From: Rhodobacter sp.
GTDB lineage: Bacteria; Pseudomonadota; Alphaproteobacteria; Rhodobacterales; Rhodobacteraceae
Length of the DNA: 64,000 bases
Assembly (NCBI GenBank): GCA_020637515.1
Contig: JACKKG010000001.1
Location: 434,001 to 498,000, forward strand
Reading direction: 5' to 3'
This document shows positions 54,832-63,463 of this stretch, piece after piece (positions within the stretch are counted from its first letter, which is position 1; the number at the start of each line of letters is the position of its first letter). The position numbers and the translations under genes are program-made. The notes beneath the pieces were generated by a model. The model saw nothing but the letters and a program-made list of their open reading frames with translations. It was not told the DNA's origin and ran no database searches.

Positions 54832-55317
54832 ATGACCCCCGACCAGATCGCCGCGCTGCCCTATCGGCCCAATGTCGGGATCATGCTGATCGACGGGCGC
54901 GGGTTGATCTTTGCCGCCCAGCGGCTGGACAACCCCGTGCCCGCCTGGCAGATGCCCCAGGGCGGAATCGACAACGGCGAAGACCCCCGCCGCGCCGCCC
55001 TGCGCGAGCTCGAGGAAGAGATCGGCGTGCCGCCCGCGCTGGTTCAGGTGCTGGCGGAGACCGACGACTGGCTGACCTATGACCTGCCCCCCGATCTGCT
55101 GGGCAAGGTCTGGAAGGGCAAGTTCCGGGGCCAGCGGCAGAAATGGTTCCTGATGCGCTTCCTGGGCCGGGACGAGCAGATCGACCTGGCGCAAGAGCAC
55201 CCCGAGTTCAGCGAATGGCGCTGGATCGACGCCCAGACGATGATCGACGCCATCGTGCCGTTCAAGCGCGACATCTACACCCAGGTCGTCGCCGCCTTTC
55301 GCACGCATCTGGCCTGA
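54832..55317 (+). CDS. rppH: RNA pyrophosphohydrolase (Nudix)
   Basis: A 161-residue RppH. The Nudix box is GGIDNGEDPRRAALRELEEE followed by IG, flanked by the typical RPNVGIMLI, AWQMPQ and GQRQKWFLMRF segments. It removes pyrophosphate from the 5' end of triphosphorylated mRNA to start decay. It begins four bases after ctpA and ends the run. Confidence 0.95.
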   Translation: MTPDQIAALPYRPNVGIMLIDGRGLIFAAQRLDNPVPAWQMPQGGIDNGEDPRRAALRELEEEIGVPPALVQVLAETDDWLTYDLPPDLLGKVWKGKFRGQRQKWFLMRFLGRDEQIDLAQEHPEFSEWRWIDAQTMIDAIVPFKRDIYTQVVAAFRTHLA

Positions 55318-55383
55318 GCGCGGATTGAGCGCCCCCGCCCCGCCTGCGACAAGAGAGCTGGCGCGAATCGACAGGGGTGACCC

Positions 55384-56925
55384 ATGTTCGAAACCATCAT
55401 CCTGGGCTTTGCCTTTGTCTTTGGCCTGACGGCGCGGCGGCTGGGCTTGCCGCCGCTGGTGGGATTCCTGGCGGCCGGGTTCGCCGTGCATCTGGCCGGG
55501 CCCGTCCTGGGCCTGCCGGCGGCGACCGGCCCCATCCTGCACGAGGTCGCGCATTGGGGCGTGCTGCTGCTTCTGTTCTCGGTCGGGCTGAAGCTGGACC
55601 TGCGGCAGATCGCGCAGCCCCATGTGATCGGCACCGCACTGGCCCATTTCGCCCTCAGCGTCGGGCTGGTGATGCCGCTGGCGCTGCTGCTGGGCCTGGA
55701 TCCGAACGGGGCCTTGCTGCTGGCGGTGGCACTGTCGTTTTCCTCGACCGTGCTGGCGGCGAAGATGCTGGAAACCAAGCGCGAGCTGGGCAGCTTTCAC
55801 GGCCGCACCGCGATCGGCATTCTGGTGGTGCAGGACATCCTGGCGCTGGCGGTGCTGGCAATCTGGGAAGGGCAGGCGCCAACACCCTGGGCGCTGGCGC
55901 TGCTGGCGCTGCCGCTGATGCGCCGCGCGCTGCACCGCGCGCTGACCTGGGCCGGCCATGACGAGTTGCTGGTGATCCTCGGGATGCTGGCGGCGCTGGT
56001 GGTCGGCGGCGCCGGCTTTGCCGCGATGGGGCTGTCGTCGGAAATCGGCGCGCTGGTGGCGGGGCTGATGCTGGCCGGCCATCCCCGCGCCAAGGAACTG
56101 GGCCAGGCGTTGTGGGCGCTGAAGGAACTGTTCCTGGTCGGCTTTTTCCTTGAAATCGGGCTGGCGGGATTGCCCGACGCCCGCGCGCTGGGATTCGCGC
56201 TGGCGGCCGGGGTGTTGCTGCCGATCAAGGGCGTGCTGTTCTTTGCCCTGCTGGCGGGGTTCGGCCTGCGCGCGCGCAGTGCCTTTCTGGCCGGGCTGAG
56301 CCTGTCCGCCTATTCCGAATTCGGCCTGATCCTGGGCACGGCGCTGATGCCCGGACAGGTCGCGGGGCTGGCACTGGCGCTGGCCATGTCCTTTGTGCTG
56401 GCCGCGCCGCTGAACCGCGCCGCGCACCCGTTGTTCGAACGGTTCGAGAGGGCGCTGTCGCGCTGGCAGCGCCGCACGCGGCACCCGGATGAAGAGCCGC
56501 GCAGCCTGGGCCGCGCCGATGTCGCCGTTTTCGGAATGGGCCGCACGGGCACCGCCGCCTACGACCGGCTGGCCGATGACGGCCTGGTGCCGGTGGGGCT
56601 GGACGCCGACCCGTTCAAGGCCCGCGCCCATGTAGCCGCGGGGCGCAACGTGCTGTTCGCCGACGCCGAGGACGTGAATTTCTGGCGCGAGGTGGACCTG
56701 GGCCGCGTGCGCGCCGCGGTGCTGGCGATGGACGACCTCGAGGCCAAGCTGAATGCCGCGCGCAACCTCAGGGCGCGGGGACTGACCGGACCGATCGTCG
56801 CCCACGCACTGCACCACGACCAGCAATCGATGCTGACCGAGGCCGGGGCGGATTGCGTCTATCTGACCATGACCCAGGCGGGGATCGGCCTGGCCGACCG
56901 GATGCAGCAGGCGCTTTCGGTGTGA
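55384..56925 (+). CDS. Monovalent cation:proton antiporter-2 (KefB type) with TrkA-N domain
   Basis: 513 residues. About residues 1-345 contain the hydrophobic segments of a CPA2 exchanger (VALSFSSTVLAAKMLETKRELGS in parts; GLSSEIGALVAGLMLAGHP; GLSLSAYSEFGLILGTAL). About 378-490 is a Rossmann TrkA-N domain (DVAVFGMGRTGTAAYDRL; LGRVRAAVLAMDD) that gates the channel by nucleotide binding. It probably exchanges K+ or Na+ for H+ and may respond to electrophile or redox stress. Confidence 0.92.
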   Translation: MFETIILGFAFVFGLTARRLGLPPLVGFLAAGFAVHLAGPVLGLPAATGPILHEVAHWGVLLLLFSVGLKLDLRQIAQPHVIGTALAHFALSVGLVMPLALLLGLDPNGALLLAVALSFSSTVLAAKMLETKRELGSFHGRTAIGILVVQDILALAVLAIWEGQAPTPWALALLALPLMRRALHRALTWAGHDELLVILGMLAALVVGGAGFAAMGLSSEIGALVAGLMLAGHPRAKELGQALWALKELFLVGFFLEIGLAGLPDARALGFALAAGVLLPIKGVLFFALLAGFGLRARSAFLAGLSLSAYSEFGLILGTALMPGQVAGLALALAMSFVLAAPLNRAAHPLFERFERALSRWQRRTRHPDEEPRSLGRADVAVFGMGRTGTAAYDRLADDGLVPVGLDADPFKARAHVAAGRNVLFADAEDVNFWREVDLGRVRAAVLAMDDLEAKLNAARNLRARGLTGPIVAHALHHDQQSMLTEAGADCVYLTMTQAGIGLADRMQQALSV

Positions 56926-57034
56926 CGGGCGGCGGGACGGGCGGCGGGACGGGCGCGCGCCACGTTTCCGATCTGGACCTTGCGCGGTTTTTCGGCACAC
57001 TGCGCGTTGCTTCCTCGGTTCAGGACCCCGGCTC

Positions 57035-58213
57035 ATGCGCTTCGGCATCTTCATTCTGGTCATTGCCTATGTGCTGAGCCAGTTCTACCGCGCCTTTCTG
57101 GCCGTTCTCTCGCCCTTTCTGGGGGCCGAACTGGGCGCCCTGCCCGAGGATCTGGCGCTGTCCTCGGGGCTGTGGTTCATGACCTTCGCGGTGATGCAGG
57201 TGCCGGTCGGCGCCGCGCTGGACGCGATCGGGCCGCGGCGCACCGCGGCCTGGCTTCTGGGGGTCGCGGGCGGGGGCGGGGCGCTGATGTTCGCACTGGC
57301 GCAGGCACCCTGGCACCTGCATGTGGCGATGATCCTGATCGGCATCGGCTGCTCGCCCGTGCTGATGGCCAGTTACTACATCTTTGGCCGCACCTATTCG
57401 GCCGCGGTCTTTGCCACGCTGGCAGGGGCGATCATCGGTTTCGGCACGCTCGGCAACCTGGCCGGCGCCTGGCCCCTGGCCTTTGCCGCCGAGACCCTGG
57501 GCTGGCGTCAGACCGTGGGCGCGCTGGCCGGGGTCACGCTGCTGGTCGCCCTGGCACTGGCGCGCTTTGTGCAGGACCCGCCGCCGGTCACCGCCGCTGC
57601 GGGCGGCAAGGGGTCGCTTCTGGACCTGCTGAAGATCCCGGCGCTATGGCTGATCCTGCCGCTGATGGCGGTCAACTATGTGCCGGCCGCGGCGATGCGC
57701 GGGCTCTGGGCCGGCCCGTTCCTGGGCGATGTCTATGGCGCCGACGCGCGGGGGATCGGCCTGGTCACGCTGGCGATGGCGCTGGCGATGGTCGCGGGCT
57801 CGTTCGCCTATGGGCCGCTGGACCGGGTGTTCGGCACGCGCAAATGGGTGGTGCTGATCGGCAACCTGCTGGGCGGCGCCTGCATGATGGCGCTGTGGGC
57901 CTGGCCAACGGTCGGCATCTGGCCGGCGACGGCGCTTCTGGCCGGGATCGGCCTGTTCGGATCGAGCTTTCCGATGATCATGGCGCATGGCCGCAGTTTT
58001 TTCCCGCCGCATCTGCTGGGCCGGGGCGTGACGTTGATGAACCTCTTTGGCATCGGCGGGGTCGGCGTCTTGCAGACCGTCTCGGGGCGGGTGTTCCGCG
58101 CAACCCCCGCCACCACGCCCGAGGCCCCCTATCAGGCGATCTTCCTGATGTTCGGGGTGCTGCTGCTGGCGGGCTGCGTGGTCTACCTGTTCTCGCGCGA
58201 TCGCACCGACTGA
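57035..58213 (+). CDS. MFS transporter
   Basis: 392 residues with about twelve hydrophobic segments. It shows the MFS loop-like motif VGAALDAIGPRRTAAWLLG and its second-half counterpart GPLDRVFGTRKWVVLIGNLLG (in parts). It starts QFYRAFLAVLSPFLGAEL, similar to a group of nitrate/oxalate-type and uncharacterised MFS proteins. Substrate unknown. It lies 109 bases after the antiporter and 121 before asd. Confidence 0.88.
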   Translation: MRFGIFILVIAYVLSQFYRAFLAVLSPFLGAELGALPEDLALSSGLWFMTFAVMQVPVGAALDAIGPRRTAAWLLGVAGGGGALMFALAQAPWHLHVAMILIGIGCSPVLMASYYIFGRTYSAAVFATLAGAIIGFGTLGNLAGAWPLAFAAETLGWRQTVGALAGVTLLVALALARFVQDPPPVTAAAGGKGSLLDLLKIPALWLILPLMAVNYVPAAAMRGLWAGPFLGDVYGADARGIGLVTLAMALAMVAGSFAYGPLDRVFGTRKWVVLIGNLLGGACMMALWAWPTVGIWPATALLAGIGLFGSSFPMIMAHGRSFFPPHLLGRGVTLMNLFGIGGVGVLQTVSGRVFRATPATTPEAPYQAIFLMFGVLLLAGCVVYLFSRDRTD

Positions 58214-58334
58214 GCGGGCCCGCGCTCACCGCGTCGCATCCAAGGATTTTTGGCGGGATGAAGGGCCCGGGGCTTTCCCTGCGCCGCGTTTCGGCGTATG
58301 CGCGCGAACGTCCGCTGGGTTTTGGAGGCTTCTG

Positions 58335-59357
58335 ATGGGCTATCGAGTTGTCGTTGTCGGCGCCACGGGAAATGTGGGCCGCGAAATGCTGAACATTCTG
58401 GCCGAACGGGAATTCCCGGTGGACGAGATCGCCGCCCTGGCGTCGCGCCGCAGCCTGGGAACCGAATGCAGCTTTGGCGACAAGACGCTCAAGTGCCAGG
58501 ACATCGAGCATTTCGATTTCGCAGGCTGGGACATCGCCCTGTTTGCCATCGGCTCGGACGCGACAAAGATCTACGCGCCCAAGGCCGCGGCTGCGGGCTG
58601 CGTGGTGATCGACAACTCGTCGCTCTATCGCTACGACCCCGACGTTCCGCTGATCGTGCCCGAGGTGAACGCCGACGCGATCACCGGCTACACCAAGAAG
58701 AACATCATCGCGAACCCCAACTGCTCGACCGCGCAGATGGTCGTCGCGCTGAAGCCCCTGCATGACCGCGCGCGCATCAAGCGCGTCGTCGTCAGCACCT
58801 ATCAGTCGGTGTCCGGCACCGGCAAGGAAGCCATCGACGAATTGTGGAACCAGACCAAAGGCATCTTCGTGCCCGGGCAAGAGGTCGCGCCCTCTGTCTA
58901 TCCCAAGCAGATCGCCTTCAACGTCATTCCCCATATCGACGTCTTCCTGGACGACGGCTCGACCAAGGAAGAGTGGAAGATGGTCGCCGAGACCAAGAAG
59001 ATCCTGGACAAGAACATCAAGCTGACCGCGACCTGCGTGCGCGTGCCGGTGTTCGTCGGTCATTCGGAAGCGATCAACATCGAGTTCGAGGATTTCCTGG
59101 ACGAGCACGAGGCCCGCGACATCCTGCGCGAGGCCCCCGGCATCCTGGTCATCGACAAGCGTGAGCCCGGCGGCTACATCACCCCCGTCGAATGCGTCGG
59201 CGAATATGCCACCTATATCAGCCGCATCCGTCAGGATTCGACGATCGACAACGGGATCAACCTGTGGTGCGTCAGCGACAACCTGCGCAAGGGCGCGGCC
59301 CTGAACGCGGTGCAGATCGCCGAGGTTCTGGGCCAGCGTTGCCTGAAAAAGGGCTGA
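58335..59357 (+). CDS. asd: Aspartate-semialdehyde dehydrogenase
   Basis: A 340-residue enzyme of lysine, threonine and methionine synthesis. The NADP-binding start is VVVVGATGNVGREMLNIL, the catalytic cysteine lies in NPNCSTAQMVVAL, and the active-site region TYQSVSGTGKEAIDEL is present. The ribosome binding site TTGGAGGC precedes the ATG. The 120-base leader contains AAGGATTTTTGGCGGGATGA, a variant string unlike the GGATATTT box. A strong terminator follows. Confidence 0.96.
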   Translation: MGYRVVVVGATGNVGREMLNILAEREFPVDEIAALASRRSLGTECSFGDKTLKCQDIEHFDFAGWDIALFAIGSDATKIYAPKAAAAGCVVIDNSSLYRYDPDVPLIVPEVNADAITGYTKKNIIANPNCSTAQMVVALKPLHDRARIKRVVVSTYQSVSGTGKEAIDELWNQTKGIFVPGQEVAPSVYPKQIAFNVIPHIDVFLDDGSTKEEWKMVAETKKILDKNIKLTATCVRVPVFVGHSEAINIEFEDFLDEHEARDILREAPGILVIDKREPGGYITPVECVGEYATYISRIRQDSTIDNGINLWCVSDNLRKGAALNAVQIAEVLGQRCLKKG

Positions 59358-59381
59358 CACGCCGGCACGGCCGACAACGCG

Positions 59382-59409
59382 AAAGGGCGCCCCGCGAGGC
59401 GCCCTTTTT
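59382..59409 (+). terminator. Rho-independent terminator of asd
   Basis: AAAGGGCGCC pairs with GGCGCCCTTT around CCGCGA, followed by further T residues. It could also serve the convergent methyltransferase gene ending at 59409. Confidence 0.88.
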
Positions 59410-60050
59410 CATGCCGGCTGGCCGGGGGCCATCCGTGACGGGGTCCGGGTCAGCGCCCATTGGCGGCCGGGCCCGGCCTTGACCAGGCGCCAGTCGCTTT
59501 CGGCGATGAAATCCTGAAGCGCGCGCCAGACACCGTGATGCGGCGAATCCGGGCGCGGGTCCCAGTCGTCACCGATCAGCAGGCCGTCGGGTTTCAGCTG
59601 CGTCTGGATGGCGCGCAGCTCGGCCAGGGTCGGGGCGTATTTGTGGCTGGCATCGAGATACGCGAAATCCAGCGGCTCGGCGATCTGGTTGGCACAGGCG
59701 GGATAGGTCGCCTCGAGGATCACGCAATCGATGCCCGGGTGGCGTTGCACATGGGCACGGGCGTCCTCGCGGGCGACGCGGGTCGGCAGCGTGTCGAAGT
59801 TGGTATAGGCCTTGCCCCAGCCAAAAGTCTCGCCCAGGGTGGTCCAGGGATCGACCAGATACAGTTTCCGCGGCTGCGCGATCTGGCAGATCAGGTTGCT
59901 GAAATGGCCGCGGAACACGCCGATCTCGACCCCGACCCCGCCCTTGGGCAGCAGTTCCAGCACCCAGCGGCGCTTTTCCAGGCGCTCCATCTCGCCCGCC
60001 GGCATGGGCCAGCGGGTGTGCGAATCGCGCAGGATTTCATCCGGGGTCAT
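59409..60050 (-). CDS. Class I SAM-dependent methyltransferase
   Basis: A 213-residue Rossmann methyltransferase. Motif I is GVEIGVFRGHFSNLI, the acidic end of strand 2 is KLYLVDPW, and LDFAYLDASHKY with LLIGDDWDPR corresponds to later motifs of the methyltransferase_24 group. This group often acts on sugars or small molecules in surface-polysaccharide clusters, which fits the sulfotransferases and glycosyltransferase nearby. Substrate unknown. Confidence 0.85.
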   Translation of the reverse strand: MTPDEILRDSHTRWPMPAGEMERLEKRRWVLELLPKGGVGVEIGVFRGHFSNLICQIAQPRKLYLVDPWTTLGETFGWGKAYTNFDTLPTRVAREDARAHVQRHPGIDCVILEATYPACANQIAEPLDFAYLDASHKYAPTLAELRAIQTQLKPDGLLIGDDWDPRPDSPHHGVWRALQDFIAESDWRLVKAGPGRQWALTRTPSRMAPGQPA

Positions 60051-60197
60051 TGCGTCACCTCCATTGCCGGTTCACCGCATACTTCAGAACGTTTGCCAGA
60101 GATAGTCTCGGATTCCCGCATGATTTGCCCGTCTGGAACCGGACCGACGGCCCTGTGCGTTTCCCCATGGCGGCACCCGACCGGGCCGGCCTTTCCA

Positions 60198-60854
60198 TCA
60201 GCCCGGCGACGTCACGCCGGCACGCAGACGGGCCATGCCGGCCGCGTTCAGGTCGGGCAGGCGCGCGAGCAGGGCGTAATCCTCGGCATAATGGGCGCGG
60301 ACCTCGTCGATCAGGTGGGCGGGGATGTCGGGGGCCGACCGCTGGCGGCTGACGTTGGCGGGGGGCAGATCGGGCAGGCCCAGACCCAACCCCGCGCAGA
60401 TCGCGCCGAAGCCCTGCGCGACCCCCTCGTGCGGCAAGATCACATCGGCCAGCACGGTCTGACGATCCGCCGACAGGAACTTTTCGGATTGCAGGTTCTT
60501 CGCACCGTTCGCCCGCACGATGTTCCAGTCGCGCCGCGCCCAGAATTCGGCAAAGGTCATGTCGGCGGGCAGCGGGCTTTCGACCTCGGGCTGTTTGCGA
60601 TAGCGATACCACGACCAGATCCATTGCACCGGGTCGCGCATCACACCGAACTTGAAGAACCCTTCGAGCCCGCACCCGGCCCGGCGAAAGACCCAGGGCG
60701 CCTGGGCCTCGATCTGCGACAGGGCGACATGCTTGCGCTGCGGGCTGCCGCCGTGGCGATAATCGGCCAACGGATCGAGAACCCGCTCGATGGCCGTCGA
60801 TGCCGTCTTGGTGTTGGCGACAAAGATGAACCGCTTTTCAATCCCGATCAGCAT
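60198..60854 (-). CDS. Sulfotransferase-family protein
   Basis: 218 residues. The N-terminal RFIFVANTKTASTAIERVLD is a PAPS 5'-phosphosulfate loop of the P-loop sulfotransferase type. FGVMRDPVQWIWSWYRYRK matches the 3'-phosphate-binding region (RDP..WS.Y). It likely sulfates a carbohydrate. The start overlaps the end of the upstream sulfotransferase by 17 bases, so the two are coupled. Confidence 0.85.
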   Translation of the reverse strand: MLIGIEKRFIFVANTKTASTAIERVLDPLADYRHGGSPQRKHVALSQIEAQAPWVFRRAGCGLEGFFKFGVMRDPVQWIWSWYRYRKQPEVESPLPADMTFAEFWARRDWNIVRANGAKNLQSEKFLSADRQTVLADVILPHEGVAQGFGAICAGLGLGLPDLPPANVSRQRSAPDIPAHLIDEVRAHYAEDYALLARLPDLNAAGMARLRAGVTSPG

Positions 60855-61578
60855 CGGGCGCTTTCTTCTTCAGGTGGGTCAGGGGCGTATCCAGCACCGC
60901 CTTGACCCGGTCCCGATCGAAGGGCTCGCCGAGGAAGTCATACATGGGCTTCAGCGCCTCGAGATCGGCGGTATAGTCGTTGTAGTGGATGCGCACCCCG
61001 CGTTCGGGATGCTTTTCCAGATACTCGGCGAACATCGCGTCGGCGCGCGCCAGCTTGGCCTTGACCGCCTCGACCGACATGTCGGCCCACCAGCCGGATT
61101 TGGCGACCTCGTCGTGATCGCGCGTGTTGAACACAAAGCGCGTGTTCGGGAACATCTTGTAGGCAAAATTCAGGGTCGGCGCGAATTGCGCGGGATCGTT
61201 CGTCCAGCGGATTTCCTTGAACCCGGCGACACGGGTTCCGACCGGAGGCGCCAGAACCTCGCGCACAAAGGCATTCGCCAGGTTGCGCCCGTATTGAAAG
61301 GCGCGGATTTCCTCGGCACCATACCAGGGATGCTCGGAGGTTGTCGGCACCTTGCGGGTCACGGCGTTGGTGACGTTGGGATTGCTGGTCAGCAGATGCC
61401 ACGACATCGCCAGCGGCACCAGCGCGTTCGCGTTCTCACCCCGGATGCAATAGCCGTCGATCGCGTTCAGAAGGTTCTGCACCAGGGTCGAACCCGATCG
61501 ACCATAGGTGACGACGAACACATAACCGTCGAGATCCTTTGGCAGGGTAATGGGGGATCGCAAGACAGGTCCTTTCAT
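60838..61578 (-). CDS. Sulfotransferase-family protein
   Basis: 246 residues from the ATG at 61578 (a TTG six bases upstream is also possible). DGYVFVVTYGRSGSTLVQNL is the PAPS 5'-phosphosulfate loop and RFVFNTRDHDEVAKSGWW the 3'-phosphate region. It is a distinct paralogue of the next gene, not a duplicate at close identity. It is divergent from the GT2 gene with about 100 bases between, so a shared control region is likely. Confidence 0.88.
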   Translation of the reverse strand: MKGPVLRSPITLPKDLDGYVFVVTYGRSGSTLVQNLLNAIDGYCIRGENANALVPLAMSWHLLTSNPNVTNAVTRKVPTTSEHPWYGAEEIRAFQYGRNLANAFVREVLAPPVGTRVAGFKEIRWTNDPAQFAPTLNFAYKMFPNTRFVFNTRDHDEVAKSGWWADMSVEAVKAKLARADAMFAEYLEKHPERGVRIHYNDYTADLEALKPMYDFLGEPFDRDRVKAVLDTPLTHLKKKAPDADRD

Positions 61579-61680
61579 CGACAAGACTTGTCGGCAGGTT
61601 TAGACGATTCCGCCTTTGCTGGACAAGCGAGAAGCGCGTTTCACCCTTTACTTGCAACCGGATCGGCGGGAACTAGGCAT

Positions 61681-63402
61681 ATGAACGCCGATCTGCCTCC
61701 GCTCGTCACGGTCGTCATCCCGGTCTTCAATGTCGGGGATCTGGTCGCGCGCGCGATCCGCAGCCTTCAGGCGCAGGACCTGCCCGATTTCGAGGCGATC
61801 GTGGTCGATGACGGATCGACCGACGGGTCCGGCGCCATGGCCCAGGCCGCCTTTGCCGGCGACTCGCGGTTCCGGCTGATCCGGCAGGAGAACCGGGGCC
61901 TGTCGGCAGCGCGCAACCGGGGGATTGCCCAGGCGCGCGGGACCGCCCTGGCATTTCTGGACGCCGACGACGAATATGCGCCCGCGTTCCTGGGGCAGCT
62001 TTGGCAGGCGATGCAGCGCGACGGCACCGATTGGGCCGCTTGCGGCATTGTGCTGTGTTACCCCGACGGCCACACGGTCGCGCACAGTGCGTTGCACGCG
62101 CAGCCACAGGCGGGTCCGGCGCGGGTGCTGGATCTGGGCGACGCGCGGGTCACGGCCGGGGTGTTCCCCTCGGCCTGGAACAAGCTCTATCGCCGCGCCG
62201 CCTTCGGCGACCTGCGCTTTCCCGAAGGCGCCTGGTTCGAGGATCACGAAGTTTTCTGGGCCATGGCCCGCCGCGCGCCACGTCTGAGCTATGTGCCCGC
62301 GCCGCTCTATCGTCACTGGCGCCAGCGGGACGGGCAGATCACCGGCACCGACAGCGAGCGGGTGTTCGACCAGGTGGCGGTGCTGGAGCGTCTGCACCCG
62401 GTGGTGCTGTCCATGGACCACGGAAACGAGGGGTTCGACCGGCTGGCTTCGCGGCTGGTGCATGAGCGCGCGCTGGTGTTGCGCGACCCCCAGCGCCGGG
62501 CGCGGTTCTTCGCGGCGATGCGGGACCTGTTCAACCGGCTCGGCGCGACCTGGAGCCCCGCCTGGGACCCTGAAATCCTGCCCAGCCTGGGCCCCTTGAT
62601 GGCGGGCGACTTGCCGCTGTCCATCGTGCGGCTGGGACCCGGCGACCCGCCCGCGCCGCAGACCCTGCCGGATCTGGAAGTCGTCCATGCCCCCGATGCC
62701 CCCACGCCCGCCGCGCTGGCCGCCCGCTTGCAGGGCCGGTATGTGCTGATGCTGGCCCGGGGCGAGGGGCTGTTGCCCGATGGCGCGATGCGCCTGGTGG
62801 CGCTGGCGGAGACCATGGGCACGGCGCTGGCCTTTGGCGGTGTCGAACGGCAGCATCGCGGCTATCACGACGGGTGGAGCGACAACACCGTCGCGCCCGA
62901 TCTGGCGTCGCTACCCGTTTCCGGCGGGCGCGTCGCGCTGGGCCCCGAGCAGGCGTTGCGGCTGCACCCCGTGCTGGCCAATCGCATCGTCGCGCGGGAC
63001 CTGCTGGCGCGGCTTCCGGGCGCGCTGCGGCTGGATGGCGGCGCGGCCTCGTCGCAGGCGCTGGTGCTGGCCGCCGCGCTGGCCGCGGGCAGCGCCGGCT
63101 ACACGCGCGTCCCGGTGGCCACCGCCGCCGATCTGCCCGGCCCGGTGCCGCCGCTGCGCGCCCTGGCGCGTTGGGCGCGGGCGCTGCCGCATCCCGACGC
63201 CGGCCCGCTCCTGCCCCGGGGTTGGCGCGGCACGATGTTCCTGCGCCTGGCGCGGTTCCGGGGCGGCGCTCTGACCTGGGCCGGCGCACTGGGGCTGGCG
63301 GCTTTCAACGGCTGGCTGTGCCCCGACCCCGGCGCGCGCCCCGATCCCGAATCCCCGCGCTGGCTGCGCCGGATCGTGCGCTTGTGTTCACGAATCCGTT
63401 GA
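61681..63402 (+). CDS. Family 2 glycosyltransferase
   Basis: 573 residues. Residues about 5-220 are a GT-A domain: VTVVIPVFNVGDLVARAIRS, VVDDGSTDGSG, AARNRGIAQARG, and FLDADDEY with the DxD-like metal site. The following 350 residues are not recognised and may hold another glycosyltransferase-like region (ALAFGGVERQHRG). The ATG at 61681 is the clear start; the frame open to 60790 is a shadow of the sulfotransferases. A role in surface glycan synthesis is inferred. Confidence 0.9.
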   Translation: MNADLPPLVTVVIPVFNVGDLVARAIRSLQAQDLPDFEAIVVDDGSTDGSGAMAQAAFAGDSRFRLIRQENRGLSAARNRGIAQARGTALAFLDADDEYAPAFLGQLWQAMQRDGTDWAACGIVLCYPDGHTVAHSALHAQPQAGPARVLDLGDARVTAGVFPSAWNKLYRRAAFGDLRFPEGAWFEDHEVFWAMARRAPRLSYVPAPLYRHWRQRDGQITGTDSERVFDQVAVLERLHPVVLSMDHGNEGFDRLASRLVHERALVLRDPQRRARFFAAMRDLFNRLGATWSPAWDPEILPSLGPLMAGDLPLSIVRLGPGDPPAPQTLPDLEVVHAPDAPTPAALAARLQGRYVLMLARGEGLLPDGAMRLVALAETMGTALAFGGVERQHRGYHDGWSDNTVAPDLASLPVSGGRVALGPEQALRLHPVLANRIVARDLLARLPGALRLDGGAASSQALVLAAALAAGSAGYTRVPVATAADLPGPVPPLRALARWARALPHPDAGPLLPRGWRGTMFLRLARFRGGALTWAGALGLAAFNGWLCPDPGARPDPESPRWLRRIVRLCSRIR

Positions 63403-63463
63403 GCCCCGGTTGCGCGATCAGGGCGAACGCGAAATAGTGCGCCCTTGAACTGCAACGATTTTG

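Noticed and set aside
58240..58270. Seventh copy of the GGATATTT box before asd
   Set aside because: AAGGATTTTTGGCGGGATGA shares only part of the box and lacks GCACAAAG and the preceding gene-proximal hairpin; treated as a different string.
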